A stretch of 41,800 nucleotides of DNA, taken from contig JABDGE010000027.1 in the NCBI GenBank assembly GCA_013286235.1, forward strand, positions 1-41,800, given 5' to 3'. This document shows, piece by piece, positions 25,016-33,084 of this stretch; the first letter of the stretch is position 1; every line of letters begins with the position of its first letter. A program made the position numbers and the translations under genes. The notes under the pieces are model-generated. The model was not told where the DNA came from and searched no databases. It saw nothing but the letters and a program-made list of their open reading frames with translations. The DNA is from Bacteroidota bacterium. Its GTDB lineage: Bacteria > Bacteroidota > Bacteroidia > Sphingobacteriales > Sphingobacteriaceae.

Positions 25016-26629
25016 TCACACACCCAGCAGCAACCTCGCAGGATCCTCCAGCAACTGTTTCACCCTCACCAAAAAGCTAACCGATTCCCGGCCGTCAATT
25101 ATACGGTGATCATAGGATAAGGCCACATACATCATTGGTCGGATAACCACCTGCCCGTTCAGGGCAATAGGCCGCTCCACAATATTGTGCATCCCCAGTA
25201 TCGCCGACTGTGGCGAATTAAGAATCGGCGTCGACATCATCGACCCAAACACCCCGCCATTGGTAATGGTAAAGGTACCGCCTGTCATCTCTTCGATGGT
25301 CAGTTTATTTTCACGCGCTTTTACGGCGAGGGCCGCAACCGCTTTCTCGATTTCAGCAAGGCTCATCGCCTCAGCATTCCGTATCACCGGAACAACAAGG
25401 CCTTTCGGAGCAGAAACCGCTATGGAAATATCAGCATAATTGCTGTAAACTACTTCCTCACCATCTATACGTGCCCCCACAGCAGGCCATTCTTTCAAAG
25501 CTTCGCAAACCGCCTTGGTAAAGAACGACATAAAGCCCAGGCCCACGCCATACTTTTCTTTGAATTTATCCTTGTACTTAGCCCGAAGCTCCATAATCGG
25601 CGACATATCCACCTCATTAAAAGTGGTCAGCATCGCCGTTTCGTTTTTAACAGCCACCAATCGCTTGGCAACGGTCTTCCGCAGCGACGACATTTTTTCC
25701 CGGCGCTCCGAACGCGGACCGCTGGTTACCGCAGGTTTTGGAGCCTCCGTTTTAACGGTAGGAGCAGGCGTTGCTATGGTATCAGGCGCAACTTTACCCT
25801 GGGGGTTTTCCGATACCTTTTCAGCAAGCAAAGCATCTTCTTTGGTAATACGACCCGCAACGCCCGTCCCGCTCACCGCTTTGGGGTCCAAGTCCTTTTC
25901 AGCGAGTATTTTTGCTGCAGCAGGCGACGGTGTGCCCGATGCATAACTCTTATCAGCCAATACAGGTGCGGGAGCAGCCACGGGCGCTGCACCATTAGGG
26001 CTGGCGACAACCACCGCATTAGCAGCAGTGCTTTCGATGCGGCAAACAACAGCGCCCACAGGTACGGTATCGCCTTCTTTAACCAATGTTTTTAATATAC
26101 CCGCCTTTTCCGCGGTAAGCTCAAAAGTAGCCTTGTCCGATTCAAGTTCCGCAATGGCTTCATCCATGGCTACGGTATCGCCATCTTTTTTAATCCAGCG
26201 CGATAAGGTAACCTCGGTGATAGATTCACCTACAGCCGGCACTTTTACATCAAGTGCCACCGATGCCGAAGGGCTGGTAGCGGCAGTAACCGGAACGGCA
26301 TTAGCTGGTGGAGGAGCAGGCGCATTTGCAACAACTTCTGGCTGCGGCTGCGCGGCAGGAGCAGCGGATTTTACCGGCGTTGCTGCAGTCGCACCGTTGT
26401 CTTCTATCGTTGCAACAACCGCTCCAACAGGCAAGGTATCCCCCTCATGGGCTGTTATTTTTAAAATTCCATCCTTTTCTGCGGTAAGCTCAAAAGTAGC
26501 CTTGTCCGATTCTAACTCAGCTATTACTTCATCCATTTTTACAGCGTCGCCGTCTTTCTTTTTCCAGCTTGAAAGCGTAACCTCCGTAATTGATTCGCCC
26601 ACCGGCGGAACTTTTATCGTTAAACTCAT
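25016..26629 (-). CDS. sucB: 2-oxoglutarate dehydrogenase E2 (succinyltransferase), two lipoyl domains
   Basis: 537 aa from ATG 26629, where [17 protein letters not shown] begins the lipoyl domain; the frame is open 18 codons further but without similarity. Lipoyl domain 1 (~1-78, Lys43 in ELESDKAT) and lipoyl domain 2 (~125-200, Lys166 in the same motif) are joined by an Ala/Pro-rich linker. An E3/E1-binding domain follows (~229-268, [31 protein letters not shown]), then the CoA transferase domain with [10 protein letters not shown] (His508, Asp512). The well-known SucB proteins have one lipoyl domain. It transfers succinyl groups in the TCA cycle and pairs with SucA, encoded just upstream. 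Confidence 0.92.
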   Translation of the reverse strand: MSLTIKVPPVGESITEVTLSSWKKKDGDAVKMDEVIAELESDKATFELTAEKDGILKITAHEGDTLPVGAVVATIEDNGATAATPVKSAAPAAQPQPEVVANAPAPPPANAVPVTAATSPSASVALDVKVPAVGESITEVTLSRWIKKDGDTVAMDEAIAELESDKATFELTAEKAGILKTLVKEGDTVPVGAVVCRIESTAANAVVVASPNGAAPVAAPAPVLADKSYASGTPSPAAAKILAEKDLDPKAVSGTGVAGRITKEDALLAEKVSENPQGKVAPDTIATPAPTVKTEAPKPAVTSGPRSERREKMSSLRKTVAKRLVAVKNETAMLTTFNEVDMSPIMELRAKYKDKFKEKYGVGLGFMSFFTKAVCEALKEWPAVGARIDGEEVVYSNYADISIAVSAPKGLVVPVIRNAEAMSLAEIEKAVAALAVKARENKLTIEEMTGGTFTITNGGVFGSMMSTPILNSPQSAILGMHNIVERPIALNGQVVIRPMMYVALSYDHRIIDGRESVSFLVRVKQLLEDPARLLLGV

Positions 26630-26692
26630 AATTTGTGGTAGTATTTCGTAAGTCCCAATCCAAAACCAAAATTTAAAACTCAAGACTTTCGT

Positions 26693-26708
26693 CCCGATAG
26701 CTATCGGG
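26693..26708. repeat. Perfect palindrome CCCGATAGCTATCGGG, copy 2
   Basis: Identical to 183-198 and here extended by one more pair to 18 bases (26692-26709). It sits in the 98-base sucA-sucB gap, flanked by AAGACTTTCGT on one side and AAGACTTCAGACTT on the other. As RNA it would form an 8-bp self-complementary hairpin between the two cistrons, which could affect mRNA processing; that is inference. Confidence 0.75.
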
Positions 26709-26727
26709 ATAAGACTTCAGACTTAAA

Positions 26728-29532
26728 CTAATCCGCTCCAACATGGGCCATCTTTTCTGCTGTTTCCTTAACCGCAGCCTTCACCTGTTTGCCGGCAGGG
26801 GCTTCAAATGCCTTGGAAACGATGTGCAGTTGCTGTGCGGCATGCTGTTTTGCAAAACCGGTGGCAGTACTGCTCCCCTCGTGGCGCGAAATCACATTCA
26901 GGTTTATTAATTTATCGTTATGGAACTTGCGGCAAATATACGGCCATGCACCCATATTTTCGGGCTCTTCCTGCACCCAGAAAAACTCGGTGGCCTTGTT
27001 ATATTTTGCCTTTATTTTCAATATCTGCACCAATGGCGTTGGGTACAACTGCTCAATGCGCACAATGGCCACGTCTTTGCGTTTATCGGCCTGTTGTTTT
27101 TCGAGTAAGTCGTAGTATATTTTCCCGGTACACAGCAATACGCGTTTTACCTTTTTGGGATCAGCATATTCGTCATCAAAAAGCTCGTGGAATCTTCCTT
27201 GAGTAAACTCCTCCAATTTAGACACACATTTCGGGCTTCGCAGCAAGCTTTTGGGTGTGAAAATGATCAGTGGTTTGCGGAACTCTCTTAACAGCTGCCG
27301 CCTCAAAATATGGAACAAGTTGGCCGGAGTGGTACAATTGGCTACCTGTATGTTGTTATCGGCGCAAAGCTCCATAAAACGCTCTACGCGTGCTGACGAG
27401 TGCTCAGGGCCCTGCCCTTCATAACCGTGCGGCAACAGCATCACCAATCCATTGCCACGCTGCCATTTTGTTTCGGCGCTGGCGATATATTGGTCCACGA
27501 TGATTTGGGCGCCGTTAAAAAAGTCGCCGAACTGCGCTTCCCATATCGTCAATGCATTCGGGTTGGCCATGGCATAACCATATTCGAAACCCAAAACGCC
27601 ATATTCCGAAAGAAGAGAGTTGTAAATGCTGAATTTAGCCTGTGCATCAATGGTATCCAGCGGCGTGTATTCGTCTTCCGAATCCACCAGCGTCAATACC
27701 GCGTGCCGGTGCGAAAAGGTGCCGCGTTTAACATCCTCTCCACTCAGCCTTATGGGGTGCCCCTCCTTTAAAAGCGAACCATAAGCCAGCAACTCACCCA
27801 TCGCCCAGTCAAAAATATGGGTCTTGGTTACCATTTTATTGCGCTCTTCAAAAAGCTTTTCAATCTTCTTGAAAAACTCTTTGCCTTCGGGCAGCACCGT
27901 TATTTTTTTACCGATCTCGATCAATTCATCTTCGGGCACAGCGGTATCCGTAGGCGCAAAAAACTCTCTGGGGCCGGCAATGTGCAATCCCTGCCATGCA
28001 CCTTCGTACATCTGCAGCGTTTCGGTAATTTTATCGGCAGCTTTTGATTCGTCCAGTTGCGCCTGCAATTGGTTCCTGAAATTCTTTTCAAGCTCAGCCG
28101 CGTAAGCTGCATCAACGCTGCCTTCGGCCTCCAATTTCTGCTTATAGATCTCTAAAGGATTGGGGTGGGCTTCTATCGCCTTGTAAAGTACGGGCTGCGT
28201 GAACTTTGGCTCATCGCTCTCGTTATGGCCATACCTGCGGTAGCACAAAATATCGATAAAAACGTCCTCATGAAAAACCTGCCGGTATTCCATTGCAAGG
28301 TTTACAACGTAAGCCAACGCTTCTACATCGTCGCCGTTAACATGGAAAACCGGCGATAATACCGTCTTTGCCACATCGGTGCAGTAAGTGCTCGAACGGG
28401 CATCCTTGTAATTGGTGGTAAAGCCTATCTGGTTATTGATCACAATATGGATGGTGCCGCCGGTTTTATACCCATCCAGCTTTTCCATTTGCAAAACTTC
28501 GTAAACAATGCCTTGTCCGGCAACCGAGGCATCGCCATGTATCAATATCGGGCAGATTTTGGAATGATCGTCCTTATACTTAAAATCAATTTTTGAACGT
28601 GTAAGGCCTTCAACTACCGGATCAACAGCCTCAAGGTGCGAAGGGTTGGGGCAAAGGCTAAGGTGCACATGCTTGCCCCCGGGAGTAATAACATCGGTTG
28701 AGTAACCGAGGTGGTATTTTACGTCGCCACCGAAAGGGGTGTCCTCCTCAAAGTTCTTGCCTTCAAATTCCGAAAATATCTCCTTATAAGGCTTTTCCAT
28801 GATATTGGTGAGCACATTCAGCCTGCCGCGATGCGCCATCCCGATGATAAACTCTTCAATACCCAGTTCCGATCCGTTTTGAACAACTGAATCCAGTGCA
28901 GGGATCAGTGCCTCGGCGCCTTCAAGCGAAAAGCGTTTCTGCCCTAAAAATTTTGTGCCCAAAAAACTCTCAAACACTACCGCCTCGTTCAGCTTGTTCA
29001 GCATCAGCTTTTTTTCCTCAACCGTGAATGAAGGCGTGTTCCTTTTGCTTTCCATCCGGCCTTCAAACCATTTTATCTTGATGGGGTTGCGGATATACTT
29101 ATATTCAGCGCCGATAGCCTGGCAATAGGTTTCCTCGAGCAAGTCGCGTATTTCGCTCAATTTGGCGGGGCCGAGGCCTACTTCAACACCGGCATTAAAC
29201 ACCGTATCCAGGTCTGCATCACTTAAACCAAAGGTTTCCAGCTCTTTGCCGGGGAAGTATTTGCGCCGCTCCCGCACAGGGTTGGTTTTGGTAAACAGGT
29301 GCCCGCGACCGCGATACCCGTCTATCATATTCAGTACGTTTATTTCTTTTAAAAAATGTTCGTTTGTTTCAGGAGTCGCAGCAGCGACTGTGGTGTTATC
29401 TCTCCCAAAGTCAAATCCCTCGAAGAATTTTTGCCAGCCAAAGTCTACTGATTCAGGGTCTTGTTGATACGATTCATATAAGGAACTAATGTACGCAGCG
29501 TTTCCGCTGTTAATATAATTGAGGCGATCCAT
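26728..29532 (-). CDS. sucA: 2-oxoglutarate dehydrogenase E1 component
   Basis: 934 aa from ATG 29532. A frame-compatible start at 29559 would overlap the likely -7 box and adds only MYRFIDWFP. The N-terminal motif YISSLYESYQQDPESVDFGWQKFF is the E2-interacting helix of this family. Thiamine-diphosphate enzyme motifs include HRGRLNVL, GDASVAGQG and NNQIGFTT; the transketolase-like half has GQGPEHSSARVERF. It decarboxylates 2-oxoglutarate and succinylates the E2 lipoyl groups. sucB follows 98 bases downstream on the same strand; E3 (dihydrolipoamide dehydrogenase) is not in the window. Confidence 0.95.
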   Translation of the reverse strand: MDRLNYINSGNAAYISSLYESYQQDPESVDFGWQKFFEGFDFGRDNTTVAAATPETNEHFLKEINVLNMIDGYRGRGHLFTKTNPVRERRKYFPGKELETFGLSDADLDTVFNAGVEVGLGPAKLSEIRDLLEETYCQAIGAEYKYIRNPIKIKWFEGRMESKRNTPSFTVEEKKLMLNKLNEAVVFESFLGTKFLGQKRFSLEGAEALIPALDSVVQNGSELGIEEFIIGMAHRGRLNVLTNIMEKPYKEIFSEFEGKNFEEDTPFGGDVKYHLGYSTDVITPGGKHVHLSLCPNPSHLEAVDPVVEGLTRSKIDFKYKDDHSKICPILIHGDASVAGQGIVYEVLQMEKLDGYKTGGTIHIVINNQIGFTTNYKDARSSTYCTDVAKTVLSPVFHVNGDDVEALAYVVNLAMEYRQVFHEDVFIDILCYRRYGHNESDEPKFTQPVLYKAIEAHPNPLEIYKQKLEAEGSVDAAYAAELEKNFRNQLQAQLDESKAADKITETLQMYEGAWQGLHIAGPREFFAPTDTAVPEDELIEIGKKITVLPEGKEFFKKIEKLFEERNKMVTKTHIFDWAMGELLAYGSLLKEGHPIRLSGEDVKRGTFSHRHAVLTLVDSEDEYTPLDTIDAQAKFSIYNSLLSEYGVLGFEYGYAMANPNALTIWEAQFGDFFNGAQIIVDQYIASAETKWQRGNGLVMLLPHGYEGQGPEHSSARVERFMELCADNNIQVANCTTPANLFHILRRQLLREFRKPLIIFTPKSLLRSPKCVSKLEEFTQGRFHELFDDEYADPKKVKRVLLCTGKIYYDLLEKQQADKRKDVAIVRIEQLYPTPLVQILKIKAKYNKATEFFWVQEEPENMGAWPYICRKFHNDKLINLNVISRHEGSSTATGFAKQHAAQQLHIVSKAFEAPAGKQVKAAVKETAEKMAHVGAD

Positions 29533-29556
29533 GGGAAACCAATCTATAAAACGGTA

Positions 29557-29564
29557 CAAAAGTA
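29557..29564 (-). promoter_or_regulatory. -7 box TACTTTTG of the sucAB promoter
   Basis: Read on the minus strand this is TACTTTTG, a perfect TAnnTTTG, 24 bases before the ATG at 29532. Transcription would start close to 29551, so the alternative start codon at 29559 would lie outside the message. No TTTG was found at the ideal -33 distance; the upstream region is AT-rich. Confidence 0.5.
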
Positions 29565-29693
29565 AGCATATCGCTTTAGAAACTTTATAAATTATTTATA
29601 AAACTTCGCGCTTACCTCGCCGTAAATGTGTGTAAAATAACATGATTCGACCTGCATCAGCACACCAATCGACGTACTGCAGCAGCCATTTTC

Positions 29694-29801
29694 TTAAGTT
29701 TTGTGAAAGATCTTTTGAATAAATTCGCGAATATAGGATACCCCCTCGAAAGCGATAGCGAGGAGACCGATCGCCAGCGTGTATTGTTCAAACGGGTTCA
29801 T
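29694..29801 (-). CDS. Possible 35-aa membrane peptide upstream of sucA
   Basis: A complete small frame from ATG 29801 to TAA at 29694-29696. It begins MNPFEQYTLAIGLLAIAFEG, continues VSYIREFIQKIFHKT, and so has one hydrophobic stretch followed by a basic amphipathic tail, a common small-protein layout. It lies in the 439-base gap between the cryptochrome stop and the sucA start, on the same strand. No promoter or ribosome site was identified. It could be chance; composition and position are the only support. Confidence 0.35.
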   Translation of the reverse strand: MNPFEQYTLAIGLLAIAFEGVSYIREFIQKIFHKT

Positions 29802-29875
29802 AACGGCTATTTGACGTTGAATTGATCGGAAAGTTACTTTTTAGATCTTCATCTTTCTGTAATAATTATCGGATT

Positions 29876-29930
29876 AGTCCGAAAGTCCGAAAGTCGGACA
29901 GTCCGAAAGTCGGACAGTCCGAAAGTCTGA
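29876..29930 (+). repeat. Tandem 16-base repeat of self-complementary units
   Basis: Two exact 16-base copies of AGTCCGAAAGTCGGAC (29884-29899, 29900-29915), a third partial copy (29916-29930) and a leading half unit (29876-29883). Each copy contains GTCCGA-AAG-TCGGAC, a 6-bp stem with a 3-base loop. It lies between the cryptochrome gene and the small frame upstream of sucA. Related words occur near 232-270, 8240 and 10530. Confidence 0.7.
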
Positions 29931-29971
29931 ATTCTGATAGTTACGGGAAATCCAAAAGCACCTTTTGTCTT

Positions 29972-31231
29972 TCACGTCTCCATTTCCAGCGCCGGCCTTG
30001 GCGCGATGTTATACCGGCTTTCCACCGGGTTATTAACTCCCGCAATAAAGGCCCAGTTACCCCAATTGCTTGCAGGAGAGTAATCGATCAGCTTCTCTTC
30101 AAAATATTCCGCGCCTTTCACCCAATCTATCTTCAGGTCGTTCACCAAAAAACCAGCTACGATCTGCCTGCCGTACTTATTAATATAGCCCGTGGTGTTC
30201 AACTCATGCATGAAGCCATCAACCAGCGGTATGCCGGTGGCGCCTTTTTTCCATATTTCAAAAAGCTCATCCTGGTTGTCGGCAATATCGGTTGTGTTTT
30301 GGCCGCCTGCCTTCAGGGCAATAAACTTTTGTCCATGTTTTTTAAACATAAACCTGAAGTAATCGCGCCATAACAGGTCGAGCAATATGGAGTTAAAAAC
30401 ATTGGTATGCGCACTTTGCTGATGGTTGGTTACTTCCCAATAAACCTGCCGCATGGATATACAACCCAGCGATATCCAGGCAGATAATTTAGACGGGAAT
30501 GCATGTAGCGTTGCTGACCTTCCCCCTTTGCCCGGCGTTGCATGCTCCGCGTTCAAAAAAAGCTCATCGAGGTGCCTTAGTGCAACGGTTTCTCCGCCCG
30601 TAAACGCCTCGCCGCCTTGCCCCTCAAAAACCGGGGCTTCCAAGCCTAATTCTTCCAGCGTTGGCAGCCCGCCCGCGTCATCAATAGTGGGTGTGCGGAT
30701 AAATCCTGGTGTGCCGATGCAGGGTCTCACGGTACTGTCGCGTTCTACTTTCTTCTTGAATATGGCAAAACTATCGGGGATATCTTTTATCGGGAACGGC
30801 AGGTCTTCCTTATGGTAAAGCGTATGGCCAATAAAATGCTTCAGGTTCAGCTTCATCCGCCATAAGGCAGTTTCCACAGTTTCCGAAATCGCCGTCTCTT
30901 CATGAGCCACTTCACGGTGGTGGTATACTTCATTTACCTGGTACGTTTCTGCAAGCTGCGGGATAACCTCAGCGGGGTTGCCAATTTTGATGATCAGTTC
31001 TCCGCCGATCGCACGCAGGCTCTCCCGCAGGTCCGCAACGGACTCGAGAAGAAATTTTGCCCTGATGCTGCCCGTTTTTGGTTCGCCGGAGGCTTTGGTT
31101 TTGAAATAATACGGATCAAAGCAATAAACCAGTACAATCTTGTCCGCCTTGCGCACCGCCTCTAACAATATTTCGTTGTCGTGAATACGCAAATCGTTTC
31201 TGAACCATACCAAAATCGTCTTATCGCTCAT
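29972..31231 (-). CDS. Cryptochrome-DASH / photolyase family protein
   Basis: 419 aa from ATG 31231 (MSDKTILVWFRNDLRIHDNE); the TTG start 36 bases earlier adds nothing family-like. The N-terminal photolyase alpha/beta domain is followed by the FAD-binding helical domain with LLWRDYFRFMFKKHG, GIPLVDGFMHELNTTGYI and SPASNWGNWAFIAGVNNP. The SNWGNW signature and overall order match the cry-DASH group, which binds FAD and repairs or senses UV-damaged DNA. The C terminus is odd: after ESRYNI it ends APRPALEMET, without the KQA..YDP.G.Y..LW segment most family members have. Confidence 0.85.
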   Translation of the reverse strand: MSDKTILVWFRNDLRIHDNEILLEAVRKADKIVLVYCFDPYYFKTKASGEPKTGSIRAKFLLESVADLRESLRAIGGELIIKIGNPAEVIPQLAETYQVNEVYHHREVAHEETAISETVETALWRMKLNLKHFIGHTLYHKEDLPFPIKDIPDSFAIFKKKVERDSTVRPCIGTPGFIRTPTIDDAGGLPTLEELGLEAPVFEGQGGEAFTGGETVALRHLDELFLNAEHATPGKGGRSATLHAFPSKLSAWISLGCISMRQVYWEVTNHQQSAHTNVFNSILLDLLWRDYFRFMFKKHGQKFIALKAGGQNTTDIADNQDELFEIWKKGATGIPLVDGFMHELNTTGYINKYGRQIVAGFLVNDLKIDWVKGAEYFEEKLIDYSPASNWGNWAFIAGVNNPVESRYNIAPRPALEMET

Positions 31232-31447
31232 AGTTAAACAGGGGGTCAACCGTATCGCAGTGTACAAATTTGCAATTAATTTAGTTGTTATCTACAATAT
31301 GGAACAACATTTGACATCATTACAACATTTTTGGTACAAATCACCGCGGTTTTCGCACGTATTGCCGTAATTTTATCCAGGTATTCAAACTAAACGAATA
31401 TTACCGGGTTATCCCTTGATTTAACACTATTTTTTAATTGAAATGCC

Positions 31448-31591
31448 ATGGCCGAAGAGAACACACTAAACACTGCTGAAATTGCGGGACTCATCCTGAT
31501 CGTGCTGATCCTTCTGTTTTTCCCTTACCTGATGATCAACGAACATGCGCAAGATATCATCGCTAACAGTTATTACCATAACGGCAGATAG
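31448..31591 (+). CDS. Small single-span membrane protein, 47 aa
   Basis: ATG 31448 to TAG 31589-31591. It begins MAEENTLNTAEIAGLILIVL and continues ILLFFPYLMINEHAQDII: a polar N terminus, one strongly hydrophobic helix (residues ~12-30) and a polar tail rich in Asn, Tyr and His. A second ATG at 31443 is in another frame. It is divergent from the cryptochrome gene, with about 215 bases between the two starts, and precedes the TetR-like operon by 136 bases. The family is not recognised, but the composition is unlikely for random sequence. Confidence 0.55.
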   Translation: MAEENTLNTAEIAGLILIVLILLFFPYLMINEHAQDIIANSYYHNGR

Positions 31592-31676
31592 ATCTTAACA
31601 AGGCTTGTAACGATGTTAAGGTAAAACCGGCTGTTGTACTATACAGGGCAACGAGCCGTTAAATATAGATATGCAT

Positions 31677-31699
31677 GACATTTACTTTAGCGTAATGTC
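31677..31699 (+). promoter_or_regulatory. Inverted repeat GACATT-N11-AATGTC, operator candidate
   Basis: Perfect 6-base arms (31677-31682, 31694-31699) lie 28 bases before the TetR-like gene, just upstream of TATTTTTA (31701-31708), a one-mismatch -7 box. TetR-type proteins often bind an inverted repeat at their own promoter, so autoregulation is plausible. Confidence 0.35.
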
Positions 31700-31727
31700 C
31701 TATTTTTATAACGCAAATTGAACACCT

Positions 31728-32390
31728 ATGGCAACAATAGAAGGGATACGAAAAGCCTACATCGATTTCGTTTTAACGGAAGGCGAACAGCCCAAATCAG
31801 TTTATGTGTTTGCGAAAAAAAATAAAATGCCTGAAGAGGAATTTTATAAGTTTTTCGCTTCGTTCGATGCGATCGAACAAAACATATGGACGGATCTCGT
31901 GGTAAAAACCATCGCCGAAATAAAAACCCAGGAAGTTTGGCCGCAATATTCGGCGCGCGAAAAAGCATTGTCTTTTTTTTACAGCTTTTTTGAACTGCTC
32001 AAGGGCAGCCGCAGTTTCGCTGTTTACAGTGTACGCAAACAGCCCAAAACTTTTTCAACACCAACCATATTCCAGGGGATGAAAGATGCATTCGAGGGTT
32101 TTTGCAAGGACCTGATAACCGAGGGTATCGAATCAAACGAGCTGTCCGAACGTAAATTTTTCAGCAACCGTTACAAGGATGCGCTTTGGGTACAACTGGT
32201 ATTTGTACTTCATTTTTGGATAAACGACAATTCAACCGGGTTTGAAAGGACCGATGAAGCCATCGAAAAAGGCGTTAATGTCACATTCGATCTTTTCCAG
32301 CGCTCGCCGATCGACAACCTGATCGAATACGGCAGGTTCCTGGCAAAAAACGGCGGCATTAAAGAAAGCATGGGATTTGGAAACAACTAA
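31728..32390 (+). CDS. TetR-like transcriptional regulator
   Basis: 220 aa. Residues 1-50 align in order with a TetR helix-turn-helix: IRKAYIDFVLTEGEQPKSVYVFAKKNKMPEEEFYKFFASFDAIE in place of the usual SV.DIA..AGVSKGTFY.HF.SKEEL. The match is weak, with a Lys/Glu-rich recognition region. The rest is helical and fits the TetR C-terminal domain common in Bacteroidota. It is the first gene of a tight operon: it overlaps the HAD gene by 14 bases, which overlaps the UbiB-kinase gene. It may bind DNA or have lost this. Confidence 0.65.
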   Translation: MATIEGIRKAYIDFVLTEGEQPKSVYVFAKKNKMPEEEFYKFFASFDAIEQNIWTDLVVKTIAEIKTQEVWPQYSAREKALSFFYSFFELLKGSRSFAVYSVRKQPKTFSTPTIFQGMKDAFEGFCKDLITEGIESNELSERKFFSNRYKDALWVQLVFVLHFWINDNSTGFERTDEAIEKGVNVTFDLFQRSPIDNLIEYGRFLAKNGGIKESMGFGNN

Positions 32391-33084
32391 AACCCAACCT
32401 TCTTCCGGAAAAGCCACGTTCGCCGCCATTTTCGACATGGATGGCACGCTGATCGATAATACCCCCTACCATTTCAAGTCCTGGCAAATGCTGTACAAAA
32501 AATACGGCAAAGGCGAAATCACAAAGGAAACCTACTATAAGGAAATCAGCGGCGTACCCGTGATGGAAACCATTCGAAGGGTATTTGGCGAAGGCCGGAC
32601 CGAAGCTGAATTGAAGGCTTTATTGAATGAAAAGGAAGAATTTTACCGCGCTTCTTACGCACCCTACCTGGCCCCGATCAACGGCCTGGAAAATTTTTTG
32701 GCGGAGCTAAAAGATGCCGGTGTAAAAATGGCCATGGGCACCTCGGCAACACAGGAGGACATTAACTTTATCTTCAACCACATACCGATAAAGCAATATT
32801 TCGACGCCATCATCGACTCTGCCATGGTCACCCGCCCGAAGCCCGATCCGCAGGTATTTTTAAAAGGGGCAAAAAAATTAAAAATGCAACCCGCTAAATG
32901 TATCGTATTTGAAGATTCCCTGGCCGGTGTAAGGGCAGCCAACAGCGCAGGCATGAAGGTTGCTGCCATAACCACCGGGCATACCGCGGCCGAATTGCAC
33001 CCCGTAAACATCGTATTCAACGATTACACGGAATTGAGCGTGCAAAAATTGGCGGCATTATTTGACGAACACCATGAGCGATAA
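32377..33084 (+). CDS. HAD-family phosphatase (beta-phosphoglucomutase-like)
   Basis: 235 aa from TTG 32377. No in-frame ATG occurs before the catalytic DMDGT motif, so a non-ATG start is required. Motif 1 is IFDMDGTLIDN, motif 2 MGTSA, motif 3 the Lys of RPKPDP, and motif 4 VFEDSLAGVRAA. The cap domain follows DNTPYHFKSWQMLYKKYG, as in the phosphoglucomutase-like subclass. Substrates are probably small sugar phosphates, but the family is promiscuous. The start lies inside the end of the TetR-like gene, and translational coupling is likely. Confidence 0.88.
   Translation: METTKTQPSSGKATFAAIFDMDGTLIDNTPYHFKSWQMLYKKYGKGEITKETYYKEISGVPVMETIRRVFGEGRTEAELKALLNEKEEFYRASYAPYLAPINGLENFLAELKDAGVKMAMGTSATQEDINFIFNHIPIKQYFDAIIDSAMVTRPKPDPQVFLKGAKKLKMQPAKCIVFEDSLAGVRAANSAGMKVAAITTGHTAAELHPVNIVFNDYTELSVQKLAALFDEHHER

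Noticed and set aside
29533..29559. Longer sucA start at 29559
   Set aside because: It overlaps the perfect -7 box at 29557-29564 and adds residues with no similarity to the E1 N terminus.
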